A program made the translations under genes and the position numbers. The notes beneath the pieces are model-generated. The model saw nothing but the letters and a program-made list of their open reading frames with translations. It was not told the origin of the DNA and searched no databases. A stretch of DNA of 12,696 nt from Thermoplasmata archaeon (lineage in GTDB: Archaea > Thermoplasmatota > E2 > DHVEG-1): contig DAOWFO010000029.1 in assembly GCA_030637965.1 (NCBI GenBank), positions 1 to 12,696 on the forward strand, written 5' to 3'. Of this stretch, positions 1 to 7,011 are shown piece by piece. How positions within the stretch are numbered: the first letter of the stretch is position 1; the number at the start of each line of letters is the position of its first letter.

Positions 1-924
1 AATATAGAGACCAAATATTACTAAAGCACCTCCTAATATGAATAATAATGTAATTTTTTCATCAAGTAAAAAATAGCCGATAATTGTTGATAATATTGGA
101 GTGAAATATAGATAAATACTAATTTCAGAGGCTGCTTTAATTTCTAGTGCCACATACCATAATACATAACCAATAACCGTTGGAAAGATTGCAAGGAATA
201 AAACCGCACCCCAACCAGTAGGAGACATTTGACCTACCTCTTTAAAAAGGGATGGAGAAATAAAAGGAATCATTCCAATACTCCCAATTAAAAATGCGTA
301 AATAGTTAGTGATAAAGGTGAGTACCTTTGAAGTAGTCTTTTTCCAGCAACAGTATACCCGGAACCAACCAAGGCAGCTAATAGAATTGCAAAAGCACCA
401 GACAGATATTTTATTTCTAATGAAATATCTTCATTTCCAAATATGGATATTATAATTACCCCGCTCAGAGAAAAGGCAATACCTAAGATGATATTCTTTG
501 TAATTATTTCTGATAGGAACAATACTGCCAATATTACAACGAATAAAGGAATAGTCGCAATAATTAAACTAGCAGCACCTGCTGAGATGTATTGCTCCCC
601 ATAATTCAAAGCCAAATGATATACGACAACGCCAAGAAATCCAAGTAGAAAAAGAGAGGGGATGTCTTTTTTTTGAAATTTCGAGAGTTTTTTAGATTGC
701 GAAATTAATATAATTAAAAATGCTAAACATACAATAAAAAGACGCATAATTGTGAGATTTATAGGTGAGAGTTCTTTAAGACCAATTTTGATAACAGGAA
801 ATGCAAATGCCCAGAAAAAAATAGGCATTCCAATTATTAAGAAGAAGTATTTTTCTGCAAAAGTTTTATTTGAATTGTTCTTTACAACTGCTGACTCATT
901 TTGCATTCGTTTTTTATTAATCAT
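1..924 (-). CDS. EamA/DMT-family permease, 3' end beyond window
   Basis: Integral membrane protein of the drug/metabolite transporter superfamily (EamA type), probably an exporter of a small metabolite; the substrate cannot be read from sequence. The minus strand is open from ATG 924-922 to the window edge, giving 308 codons without a stop. Family members are usually about 290-320 residues, so only a short tail should be missing. About ten hydrophobic segments form two similar halves. The first EamA repeat starts near residues 29-50 (GMPIFFWAFAFPVIKIGL). The second starts near 175-195 (SGAFAILLAALVGSGYTVAGK) and ends in the family-typical FTPILSTIIGYFLLDEKIT around 274-292. The start is supported by an SD (GAGGT on the minus strand, 933-929) 4 nt upstream; a second ATG at codon 7 lacks this. 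It diverges from the symporter gene. Family assignment is firm; function is inferred only at class level. Confidence 0.9.
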   Translation of the reverse strand, partial: MINKKRMQNESAVVKNNSNKTFAEKYFFLIIGMPIFFWAFAFPVIKIGLKELSPINLTIMRLFIVCLAFLIILISQSKKLSKFQKKDIPSLFLLGFLGVVVYHLALNYGEQYISAGAASLIIATIPLFVVILAVLFLSEIITKNIILGIAFSLSGVIIISIFGNEDISLEIKYLSGAFAILLAALVGSGYTVAGKRLLQRYSPLSLTIYAFLIGSIGMIPFISPSLFKEVGQMSPTGWGAVLFLAIFPTVIGYVLWYVALEIKAASEISIYLYFTPILSTIIGYFLLDEKITLLFILGGALVIFGLYI

Positions 925-983
925 TGATACCTCAAAGACTTAGAATTCACATCAAACTGTACTAGCCTAAAATCAATATTTGG

Positions 984-997
984 CATATATATTTTTC
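984..997 (-). promoter_or_regulatory. TATA-like box for the EamA permease gene
   Basis: On the minus strand this reads GAAAAATATATATG, a good archaeal TATA-box match lying about 65 nt upstream of the permease ATG. Initiation about 25 nt downstream would give a leader of roughly 40 nt that contains the SD. Upstream BRE not resolved. Position-based inference. Confidence 0.4.
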
Positions 998-1078
998 AGG
1001 TAGTAATCACCCCAATCATTTACTATATTGATACATTTATTTTCAACAGAAATTATAAAATAATGGCGTAAATATAAT

Positions 1079-1101
1079 AATAATTATAATTTATAATTAT
1101 T
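1079..1101. repeat. Perfect A/T-only dyad upstream of the symporter
   Basis: An 11-bp perfect inverted repeat (AATAATTATAA and its complement) is centred on base 1090 and ends one base before the GAGGG SD at 1103-1107. It could be an operator or a weak RNA hairpin. Being A/T-only in an AT-rich spacer, it may also be chance. Confidence 0.35.
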
Positions 1102-1114
1102 TGAGGGATATATC

Positions 1115-2587
1115 ATCGCTGGAAATGAACACTGGGATTCACGGTTTGCCTTCATAATGGCAGCGGTTGGTTCTGCAATAGGATTAGGAAATGTTTGGAG
1201 ATTTCCTTACGTATGTTATGAAAACGGAGGTGGAGCTTTCTTAATTCCTTATTTTGTCGCACTTTTTACTGCAGGAATTCCTTTAATGGTTCTTGAATTC
1301 TCTGTTGGTCACTGGGCACGAAAATCTCCACCAGAAGCCTTTAAGAAAATTGGAAAAAAATGGGAATGGGCTGGATGGTGGACCGTGCTTATTCCCTTTA
1401 CAGTAGCTGCTTACTATGTTGTTGTAATGGCATGGTGCTTTTCTTACATGGTATATTCAGCTGATTTGAGATGGGGTTTACATGCCGAACAGTTCTTTCT
1501 AAAAAATTTTCTAGGTGTAACCAGTAATCCACTCATTCTTGGAGACATTAGGATCCCTGTATTTCTTGGTCTCATAGCAATCTGGGTTTGTATCTTTCTT
1601 ATTCTATATAAGGGAGTGAAACGTATAGGCAAGGTTGTAGCTCTAACAGTACCTATACCTACCTTTCTTTTGATAATACTTACTATACGTGGTTTGACAC
1701 TTCCTGGATCGATAGAAGGTATAAGCTACTACCTTACACCTAATTTTTCACAACTTCTAGATGCCAATGTATGGCTCGCAGCATATGCACAAGTATTCTT
1801 TTCATTAGGCCTTGCACAAGGAATAATGATAACATATGCAAGTTATCTAAAGCGAAAATCTGATATTACGAACAATGCTATTATCACCTCCTTAGCTGAT
1901 GCAGGCACATCTTTTCTTGCCGGTTTTACTGTTTTTTCTGTTGTGGGTTATCTTTCAGCATCTCAGGGAATTAGTATAGAAAACCTAGGTATTGCAGGTC
2001 CATATCTTATATTTGTGACATATCCGACAGCAATATCTCTATTACCAGTAGCAGCACTTTTTGGAGTTATTTTCTACATAGCATTGCTTACATTTGGAAT
2101 CGACTCTGCCTTCTCCATGATAGAACCGATAATATCTGGAATAAATGGTAAATGGAAGATAACAAAAGCAAAAGCCACAGCAATAATGTGTACGTTTGGT
2201 TTTTTTGCGAGTTTAATATTTACAACAGGCAGTGGATTGTATTGGTTAGAAATATTAGATCATTTTATAGCAAACTTTGGTATAGTAACAATAGGCTTAT
2301 TAGAATGTCTGATTTTAGGATGGGGGTTTAATCTTCATCGATTTCGTGAGCATGCAAATAAAACATCAGATATAATAATCGGTAGATGGTGGGATGTTCT
2401 AATCAAATTCGTAATACCGATAATTCTTGTAATACTTCTAGTTGCATCCATGTTAGATAATATAATAAACCCATATATGGGTTATCCTTGGTGGGTAATA
2501 TTAGTGGGAGGTATGACACCAGTTGTAACCATTTTTTTGCTATCATTTATTCTTATGAAAATAAAAGGAAAAGGGGTGAAAACATGA
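1115..2587 (+). CDS. Sodium:neurotransmitter symporter (SNF/NSS) family amino-acid transporter
   Basis: Na+-coupled amino-acid importer of the cytoplasmic membrane (LeuT fold, MetP/MhsT-like). About 12 hydrophobic segments are visible. The first carries the NSS signature GSAIGLGNVWRFPY, which forms part of the Na+ and substrate site. The unwound helix-6 motif appears as QVFFSLGLAQG (bases about 1790-1823). The first in-frame ATG is 1157, but the family signature begins earlier: the frame reads GNEHWDSRFAFI directly before that Met, matching the usual EHWGSR-type start of NSS proteins. The frame is open back to a stop at 1094-1096 and holds no ATG, GTG or TTG there. An SD (GAGGG, 1103-1107) sits 7 nt before ATC 1115, so I place the start at 1115 (490 residues); a conservative start is 1157 (476 residues). 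The stop overlaps the start of the small-subunit gene by 4 nt (ATGA). Substrate unknown; methionine, alanine, branched-chain or aromatic amino acids are plausible. Confidence 0.88.
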   Translation: MAGNEHWDSRFAFIMAAVGSAIGLGNVWRFPYVCYENGGGAFLIPYFVALFTAGIPLMVLEFSVGHWARKSPPEAFKKIGKKWEWAGWWTVLIPFTVAAYYVVVMAWCFSYMVYSADLRWGLHAEQFFLKNFLGVTSNPLILGDIRIPVFLGLIAIWVCIFLILYKGVKRIGKVVALTVPIPTFLLIILTIRGLTLPGSIEGISYYLTPNFSQLLDANVWLAAYAQVFFSLGLAQGIMITYASYLKRKSDITNNAIITSLADAGTSFLAGFTVFSVVGYLSASQGISIENLGIAGPYLIFVTYPTAISLLPVAALFGVIFYIALLTFGIDSAFSMIEPIISGINGKWKITKAKATAIMCTFGFFASLIFTTGSGLYWLEILDHFIANFGIVTIGLLECLILGWGFNLHRFREHANKTSDIIIGRWWDVLIKFVIPIILVILLVASMLDNIINPYMGYPWWVILVGGMTPVVTIFLLSFILMKIKGKGVKT

Positions 2588-2691
2588 ACTTGTCTTTATC
2601 TGCAATTGTAATGCTAATATTTGGTTCATTTGTTTTATATGGTGGATTAGCTTACTTTTTATACAGGGCATTTAAAGGTAAAAAACAATGA
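2584..2691 (+). CDS. MetS-like small subunit of the NSS transporter (35 aa)
   Basis: A 35-residue protein, MNLSLSAIVMLIFGSFVLYG at its start, with one transmembrane helix (about 6-27) and a short basic tail (RAFKGKKQ). Size, single helix with a Y/WGGL-type motif (YGGLAYFLY) and position immediately after an NSS symporter match the MetS family. The founding member is the small subunit of the Corynebacterium glutamicum MetPS methionine/alanine importer. The ATG overlaps the symporter stop by 4 nt and has its own SD (AAGGGGTG, 2571-2578), so the two should be translationally coupled. The same frame is open further upstream to an ATG at 2488, but that lies deep in the symporter gene and would add unrelated sequence. 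It probably assembles with or stabilises the symporter. The function is inferred from family and context. Confidence 0.8.
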   Translation: MNLSLSAIVMLIFGSFVLYGGLAYFLYRAFKGKKQ

Positions 2692-2752
2692 AAAATAACA
2701 ATGTGTTTTTCCAAATTGTTAATAAACATTTAATAAAAAAAAAATTCAATAG

Positions 2753-2762
2753 AAATATATAT
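2753..2762 (+). promoter_or_regulatory. TATA-like box for the zinc-ribbon ABC operon
   Basis: AAATATATAT lies 37-46 nt before the ATPase ATG, in a 107-nt spacer after the symporter pair. A start about 25 nt downstream falls near 2780-2785, inside the dyad at 2770-2789, and leaves a short leader with the SD AGGTGA (2789-2794). Confidence 0.45.
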
Positions 2763-2769
2763 CCAACAT

Positions 2770-2789
2770 TTTATCTATCATTAGATAAA
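2770..2789. repeat. Perfect 8-bp dyad over the predicted start site of the ABC operon
   Basis: TTTATCTA, a 4-nt spacer TCAT, then TAGATAAA: a perfect inverted repeat whose last base touches the SD of the ATPase gene (AGGTGA, 2789-2794). The position suits a repressor operator, since it covers the predicted transcription start. It also suits a small leader hairpin next to the ribosome site. The symmetry is seen directly; the function is inferred. Confidence 0.5.
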
Positions 2790-2798
2790 GGTGAATAA

Positions 2799-3863
2799 AT
2801 GATCTCAAAGGTCGTTAAATGCCCCAAATGCAGTTATAAAACAACAGTAATTGGTGAATCTGGGAAAAAAATTATTATAACATGTCCTAAATGTAATACA
2901 AAAGGAAATTATCTTTTTCCTGAAGAACACCAGCAACTAACGAAAACAAGTGATTCTATAGCAATAGAGGTAAATGGACTTATTAAAACATTTAATGGAT
3001 TAAGAGCAGTAGATAATATCTCTTTCAATGTGGAAAAGGGAGAAATATTTGGTTTTTTAGGACCCAATGGGGCAGGTAAGACAACAACAATAAAAGCAAT
3101 GCTTGGTTTAATTCATACCAATTCTGGTGAAATCAAAATTAATGGATATGACATCAAACCTAGCGGGAAAGATGCAAAGAAATTTGTTGGATATTTACCT
3201 GAAAGAGTTGCCTTTTATGATAATTTAACTGCCCTACAAAATCTTCATTTTTATGCTGAAATAAAAAAATCCTCAAAGGAGGATTGCATTACATTAATTG
3301 AAGAGTTTGGACTTTCTGATTCAGTTAATAAAAAGGTCGGTACTTTCTCAAAGGGAATGGTTCAAAGACTTGGGATGGCTCGTGCAATTCTTGGCTCTTC
3401 ACCAATATTGATTTTAGATGAACCATCTGGTGGATTAGATCCTAGAGGGGTTGTTCTCATTAGAAATAAAATCCGTGAGATGAAAAATAAAGGTACAACA
3501 ATTTTTATTTCCTCTCACATCCTTAGTGAAATTCAAGAGATATGTGATCGTGTAGGGATTATAAATAAAGGCGTTTTAGTCGCTCAAGATACTGTTTCTG
3601 GCCTTAGTAAAAAATTGAATTTAAAACCTAAAATAACCGTTGAACTTGAAAAAATGTCGGATGATGTTGTAGCATCTGTTAAAAAAGTAAAAGGTGTTGA
3701 TAAAGTTGAAAAAATAGGAAAAAGCATAGACGTGATTTGTGATCCTAAAACGAAGGCAAAGGTGATATTAGCAATTGAAACCGCGGGTGGCAACATAATA
3801 AATCTTTATACAAGAGAGCCCTCGCTTGAAGAAGTCTTTATGAGATTTACGGAGGTGAAATAA
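2799..3863 (+). CDS. ABC transporter ATPase with N-terminal zinc ribbon
   Basis: Cytoplasmic ATPase of an ABC-2 type (CcmA/NosF/NatA-like) exporter, 354 residues. Residues 1-45 hold a putative zinc ribbon, CPKC (8-11) and CPKC (29-32), joined by a short linker to the ATPase domain from about residue 54. The ATPase motifs are Walker A GPNGAGKT (88-95), a GYLPE segment in the Q-loop region (131-135), the signature FSKGM (183-187), Walker B ILILDEP (203-209), a D-loop GGLD (211-214) and the H-loop His 240 in SSHILSE. Residues about 275-354 form the accessory C-terminal domain common in this ABC subgroup, ending in PSLEEVF. The start is fixed by SD AGGTGA (2789-2794) 4 nt upstream. The stop overlaps the permease start by 1 nt. 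The cargo is unknown; the zinc ribbon may be structural, metal-responsive or a protein-binding element. ATPase assignment is very secure. Confidence 0.95.
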   Translation: MISKVVKCPKCSYKTTVIGESGKKIIITCPKCNTKGNYLFPEEHQQLTKTSDSIAIEVNGLIKTFNGLRAVDNISFNVEKGEIFGFLGPNGAGKTTTIKAMLGLIHTNSGEIKINGYDIKPSGKDAKKFVGYLPERVAFYDNLTALQNLHFYAEIKKSSKEDCITLIEEFGLSDSVNKKVGTFSKGMVQRLGMARAILGSSPILILDEPSGGLDPRGVVLIRNKIREMKNKGTTIFISSHILSEIQEICDRVGIINKGVLVAQDTVSGLSKKLNLKPKITVELEKMSDDVVASVKKVKGVDKVEKIGKSIDVICDPKTKAKVILAIETAGGNIINLYTREPSLEEVFMRFTEVK

Positions 3864-4696
3864 TGATATCAAGTCCCATTTTAAATATTGCAAAAAAGGA
3901 AATACTTGATAATGTAAGAAATAAATGGGTGATAATACTTACAATTATTTTTGCATCTTTAACATTAGTGGTTTCTTATTTCGGATCTATTTTCAGTCAG
4001 GGATGGCAAGATTTTGGAGTTACCATTGCTGGTATGATGAGTCTCGTTCAATTTTTAATTCCAATAATAGGGTTAATGTTAGGATATGCTGCTATAATAG
4101 GAGAAATTGAAAAAGGTTCAATGAGTTCTCTTCTTTCACTTCCTGTTGCTAGATTTGAAATAATCCTGGGTAAATTCTTTGGTTTAGGCGGAGTATTATC
4201 ATTTACAATCTTAATTGGATTTGGAATTGCTGGTATTGTAATAGGTGTCAATGTATCTGATGTAAATTATTTAGATTATTTGATTTTTATTGGTGCAACC
4301 ATACTACTTGGTCTGATATTTTTAATTTTAGCGATGTTTTTTTCTACTCTTTTTAAAAAACGTTCTACTTCAATGGGCATATCAGTTTTTCTCTGGTTTT
4401 TTTTTAATATGATTCTACCCATAATATTTGTTGGTATAATGGCTGCAAGTATCGGTATTGAGGGACTTGTTTCCGGTGATTTTCCTGAATGGTACCATGC
4501 TTTGACTCTTTTAAATCCTTTATCTGTCTATTCTGCACTTGTCTCATTGAACGTTGGTCCAGTTTCCACAATAGAAGGCATCTCAGTATCTTATCCAGCA
4601 TTCTATTCTAGTGGAGTCATGATACTTATTTTACTTATATGGATAGTTGGATTTTTAATACTAACTTTTTGGAAGTTTGACAGAAGAGATATCTAA
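3863..4696 (+). CDS. ABC-2 type transporter permease
   Basis: Membrane subunit partnering the preceding ATPase; 277 residues with about six transmembrane helices, the usual size for NosY/ABC-2 family permeases. Residues 1-20 are a basic amphipathic stretch (NIAKKEILDNVRNKW) followed by the first helix. Between helices 2 and 3 lies the cytoplasmic coupling segment GEIEKGSMSSLLSLPVAR (about 81-98), a hallmark of this family. The E-K-G-x-x-x-x-LLSLP pattern is clear. The C-terminus ends in FWKFDRRDI. The ATG shares one base with the ATPase stop (TAATG), and the SD GGAGGTGA (3851-3858) lies in the end of the ATPase gene, so the pair is co-translated. Its last 36 bases overlap the 3' end of truA on the other strand. 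Substrate unknown (lipid, peptide, antibiotic or ion are all possible). Confidence 0.92.
   Translation: MISSPILNIAKKEILDNVRNKWVIILTIIFASLTLVVSYFGSIFSQGWQDFGVTIAGMMSLVQFLIPIIGLMLGYAAIIGEIEKGSMSSLLSLPVARFEIILGKFFGLGGVLSFTILIGFGIAGIVIGVNVSDVNYLDYLIFIGATILLGLIFLILAMFFSTLFKKRSTSMGISVFLWFFFNMILPIIFVGIMAASIGIEGLVSGDFPEWYHALTLLNPLSVYSALVSLNVGPVSTIEGISVSYPAFYSSGVMILILLIWIVGFLILTFWKFDRRDI
4661..4696. other. Tail-to-tail overlap of the ABC permease and truA
   Basis: The permease stop (TAA, 4694-4696) lies beyond the truA stop (TAG on the minus strand, 4663-4661), so 36 bp encode both C-termini. Neither gene has room for its own terminator before the other begins, and transcripts should overlap antisense. 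Confidence 0.85.
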
Positions 4697-5446
4697 ATTC
4701 TTAATAATCTTTTGTTCAAGTTCATTTAATCGATGTAATAAATTTTCATTATATTCAAAATCAAAGTTATAAATAATATCCTTAAGAATCAGTGGTTCAG
4801 CAGGTGCCAAACCAAAGTCCACTCTTTTATTAGGTTTGCTGAGTGCGTTTTTAATCTGATCTCTTTCTAATTTTCCTGTTTTTATTCTAAGAATAGAAGA
4901 AATAATTCTCCTTATTTGATGCCAAAGGAATGTTTGAGCGGAAAAATCAACACATATAAAATTTCCATCATCAGTAAATACAATATTGTTAATTGTTCTA
5001 ACAGGATCTTTATTAGATTCTACTCTAGCAAAATTACTAAAATCATGTTTTCCTGTAAACATTGCTGCTGTTGTAATTAAACTTTCAATATCTAGACAAC
5101 ATTTGGGAAGATAATATCGATATATCCTTTGCCTTGCATATCTTGGATTAAATTCTAATTCAACCTCTTTAGCACTGTAGAATACAATATCTTCATATTC
5201 AAAGGATAGATTTTTTAAAACATTTTTCTTAAATGATCTAGTATTAAATGCGATGACATTACAGAACGCTGATACGCCTTTATCAGTTCTACTTGCATAT
5301 CTAAATTTTGATTCAATGATATCCTCAATTAACCCATGTTTAATTAAAGCTTTAATTATCTTTTCTTCAATAGTAACAACATTTGGTTGACGTGCAAAAC
5401 CATGGTGTTTTTTTCCATTATAAGCAAATTCTAATGCAACTCGCAT
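4661..5446 (-). CDS. truA: tRNA pseudouridine synthase TruA
   Basis: Converts uridines 38-40 in the tRNA anticodon stem-loop to pseudouridine; cytoplasmic. The 261-residue length suits an archaeal TruA. The catalytic loop is ASRTDKGVSA (51-60) with nucleophile Asp55. Later conserved blocks are NPRYARQRIYRYYLP (100-114), GKHDFSNFAR (132-141), FLWHQIRRI (173-181) and GLAPAEPLIL (212-221), all typical of the family. The N-terminus MRVALEFAYNGKKHHGFARQ fits the usual Y-x-G-x-x-(F/Y)-x-G-(F/W)-x-x-Q start. There is no convincing SD before the ATG, but a TATA-like tract 12-31 nt upstream suggests a leaderless or very short mRNA. It is the last gene of a minus-strand run and overlaps the ABC permease gene at its 3' end. 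The C-terminal 25 residues or so, beyond the usual domain end, are poorly conserved in type. Confidence 0.95.
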   Translation of the reverse strand: MRVALEFAYNGKKHHGFARQPNVVTIEEKIIKALIKHGLIEDIIESKFRYASRTDKGVSAFCNVIAFNTRSFKKNVLKNLSFEYEDIVFYSAKEVELEFNPRYARQRIYRYYLPKCCLDIESLITTAAMFTGKHDFSNFARVESNKDPVRTINNIVFTDDGNFICVDFSAQTFLWHQIRRIISSILRIKTGKLERDQIKNALSKPNKRVDFGLAPAEPLILKDIIYNFDFEYNENLLHRLNELEQKIIKNLDISSVKLPKS

Positions 5447-5447
5447 C

Positions 5448-5487
5448 TTAATAGGATATAATTATATATCATATATATTAATAGGAT
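5448..5487 (-). promoter_or_regulatory. truA promoter with flanking 10-bp direct repeats
   Basis: On the minus strand ATCCTATTAA occurs twice, at 5487-5478 and 5457-5448, exactly 30 bp apart. The 20 bp between them are purely A/T (ATATATGATATATAAT) and contain the TATA-like box. The box centre is about 25 nt before the truA ATG, fitting leaderless initiation. The repeats are seen directly; a regulatory role is inferred. Confidence 0.5.
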
Positions 5488-5494
5488 TACCTTT

Positions 5495-5509
5495 AAAAAA
5501 ATAAAAAAA
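5495..5509 (-). terminator. T-rich archaeal-type terminator after the DUF4870 gene
   Basis: The minus strand reads a run of seven T, one A and six or more T starting about 12 nt after the stop of the DUF4870 gene. This is typical of archaeal intrinsic termination. It separates that gene from truA, which has its own promoter. Confidence 0.5.
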
Positions 5510-5521
5510 GATATGCTGAGT

Positions 5522-5863
5522 TTAGACGTACTTCTCAGCCATATCTCCAACTACAGGAAGTTTGAATTTTTCACCCTGATAGGCTTTTAGCATTAGAACT
5601 AGCCATAAAATAAACCCAAGGATGCCGATTAACCAACTAATTACCCATCCAACAAAGGGAATAAACCATAGTGTCCATTGAAATATTCCCATTATAATGA
5701 AAAGGGGTAAAAATACGATTATTGATTGCATTGCATGAAATCTAACAAATTTATTATCTTTTTCCATTATGTAAAAAATAATTCCTGTTACCCAACCTAA
5801 AACATAACATAATGCTCCAGCTACATTTTCATCCAAATTCATAGATGTTTTTGCTTTAGTCAT
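5522..5863 (-). CDS. DUF4870 (UPF0132) small membrane protein
   Basis: A 113-residue membrane protein of unknown function belonging to DUF4870/UPF0132, widespread in archaea. The family hallmark GLDENVAGALCYVLGWVTG-type start is seen at residues 9-27 as NLDENVAGALCYVLGWVTG. It is followed by KDNKFVRFHAMQSI (35-48), the conserved loop, and then two further helices (about 48-66 and 70-95). Three transmembrane helices are expected. The C-terminus carries KAYQGEKFKLPVVGDMAEKY, also typical. The start is fixed by SD GAGGTGA on the minus strand (5877-5871), 7 nt before the ATG. It lies 59 nt downstream of nmd3, with a TATA-like AAATATTT in that gap, so it could be read through from nmd3 or have its own start. 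No function can be assigned; it resembles Tic20-like membrane folds only in topology. Confidence 0.9.
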   Translation of the reverse strand: MTKAKTSMNLDENVAGALCYVLGWVTGIIFYIMEKDNKFVRFHAMQSIIVFLPLFIIMGIFQWTLWFIPFVGWVISWLIGILGFILWLVLMLKAYQGEKFKLPVVGDMAEKYV

Positions 5864-5922
5864 ATTTATTCACCTCACTACCTAAATTACTTCAAATATT
5901 TCTTTTGCGGAGACATTTAATA

Positions 5923-6969
5923 CTATTTATGATTTATGTTATTATCAGGTAATAAAAAAATCTCATCTTCAATTTTAACAATTTTGACTTTCTTCAAATC
6001 GTAAGAAATGTTTTTTGGTTTTCTCACTTCAAATGTTTTATAGGTTTTTGGGTCCATTAACTGCACTTCTTCTTTCGTTTGACTAACCAATATCATCTCC
6101 TTAATTAGTTCATCTCTACCAATTATGTTGTCATTCTCAAGTTCCTTTATATCGAAAATTTTTTCTGTCCATCCAGATAATTCCAAAATATGAACTTTGT
6201 TTCTTGAAATTGTATAAATATTGAAAATTGCACCCTCATGGGATATAAAATCTCCCTTTCTAATCGAAGGTAACCTTAAAAGATAAGTCATTCTATATAC
6301 TTGTCTACCGTCTTTCATACCGATGTTTTTAGACGATTTTTTAATTTCCCCACCGTAGCTTTCCTGAATTTTTTTTGTAATAGTTTTAGCTGATCCTTTA
6401 TCACTAATGAAAAAGTCTAAACCACCGTGTTCTTCTCCCATATCTGTTATAAAAAGACCGCGATGACCCTTTTCTTGTAGAGATTTAACGAGAGATTCGA
6501 CATATTTTTTTATCATTGTAATTTCTTTTTTGGTAAGATTTCTATTATCTGCTCTTACTTGAACAATCGCTTCATGATAACCTCCAAAGCGTTTTGAGCA
6601 GACATCACAGACATCGTTTTTTATACGGACAATTGTGTCATGTTCCTCAGTAATTTGAATATTATCTAAAAATCCTGTAATTGTAACTTTGCCCTTTATA
6701 TATTCTTTTTCTTCTTTATGTTCTGTTGATATTTTTGGTTTATTTATCTCTCCACTAATATCAAATAAGTGTTTAATCCATCTTTTTAATATCTCATCAA
6801 ATGAGTCAGTAATCCATGAATTTTTATACTTATACGATCCGCAATGTGGGCAAGTAGAAAGACTAATTACATCAGGTCCTTTTGTAAAACTATGAGCCTT
6901 CATATAACAGTCAACGCAAACTGCATCTCGAAATATTTCTCCAATTTTGCCGCATTCTACACAAAACAT
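5923..6969 (-). CDS. nmd3: NMD3-family ribosome biogenesis protein
   Basis: Archaeal homologue of NMD3, the eukaryotic 60S subunit export adaptor; here expected to act in late large-subunit maturation in the cytoplasm. It has 348 residues. Four CxxC pairs are visible: C3/C6 (CVEC), C18/C21 (CVDC), C40/C43 (CPHC) and C121/C124 (CDVC). They form the N-terminal zinc-binding region. The diagnostic segment CSKRFGGYHEAIVQVR follows at 124-139, then the eIF5A-like and OB-like domains. The protein ends shortly after the OB-type region, as archaeal members do, lacking the eukaryotic C-terminal shuttling signals. The start at MFCVECG matches the family's cysteine-rich N-terminus. No strong SD is seen, only a weak AGTAGGA. 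The gene follows iorB by 42 nt, a gap with a TATA-like GGTATATC, so it may have both read-through and its own transcription. Confidence 0.93.
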   Translation of the reverse strand: MFCVECGKIGEIFRDAVCVDCYMKAHSFTKGPDVISLSTCPHCGSYKYKNSWITDSFDEILKRWIKHLFDISGEINKPKISTEHKEEKEYIKGKVTITGFLDNIQITEEHDTIVRIKNDVCDVCSKRFGGYHEAIVQVRADNRNLTKKEITMIKKYVESLVKSLQEKGHRGLFITDMGEEHGGLDFFISDKGSAKTITKKIQESYGGEIKKSSKNIGMKDGRQVYRMTYLLRLPSIRKGDFISHEGAIFNIYTISRNKVHILELSGWTEKIFDIKELENDNIIGRDELIKEMILVSQTKEEVQLMDPKTYKTFEVRKPKNISYDLKKVKIVKIEDEIFLLPDNNINHK

Positions 6970-7011
6970 CTGTTTTTCCTACTCTTAATTCTTTTGTACA
7001 AGATATACCAT

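Noticed and set aside
1125..1157. ATG at 1125 as the symporter start
   Set aside because: It is out of frame and meets a stop within 11 codons.
2488..2583. Upstream extension of the MetS-like gene to an ATG at 2488
   Set aside because: It would lie inside the symporter gene in another frame; the ATG at 2584 has its own SD and gives the family-typical length.
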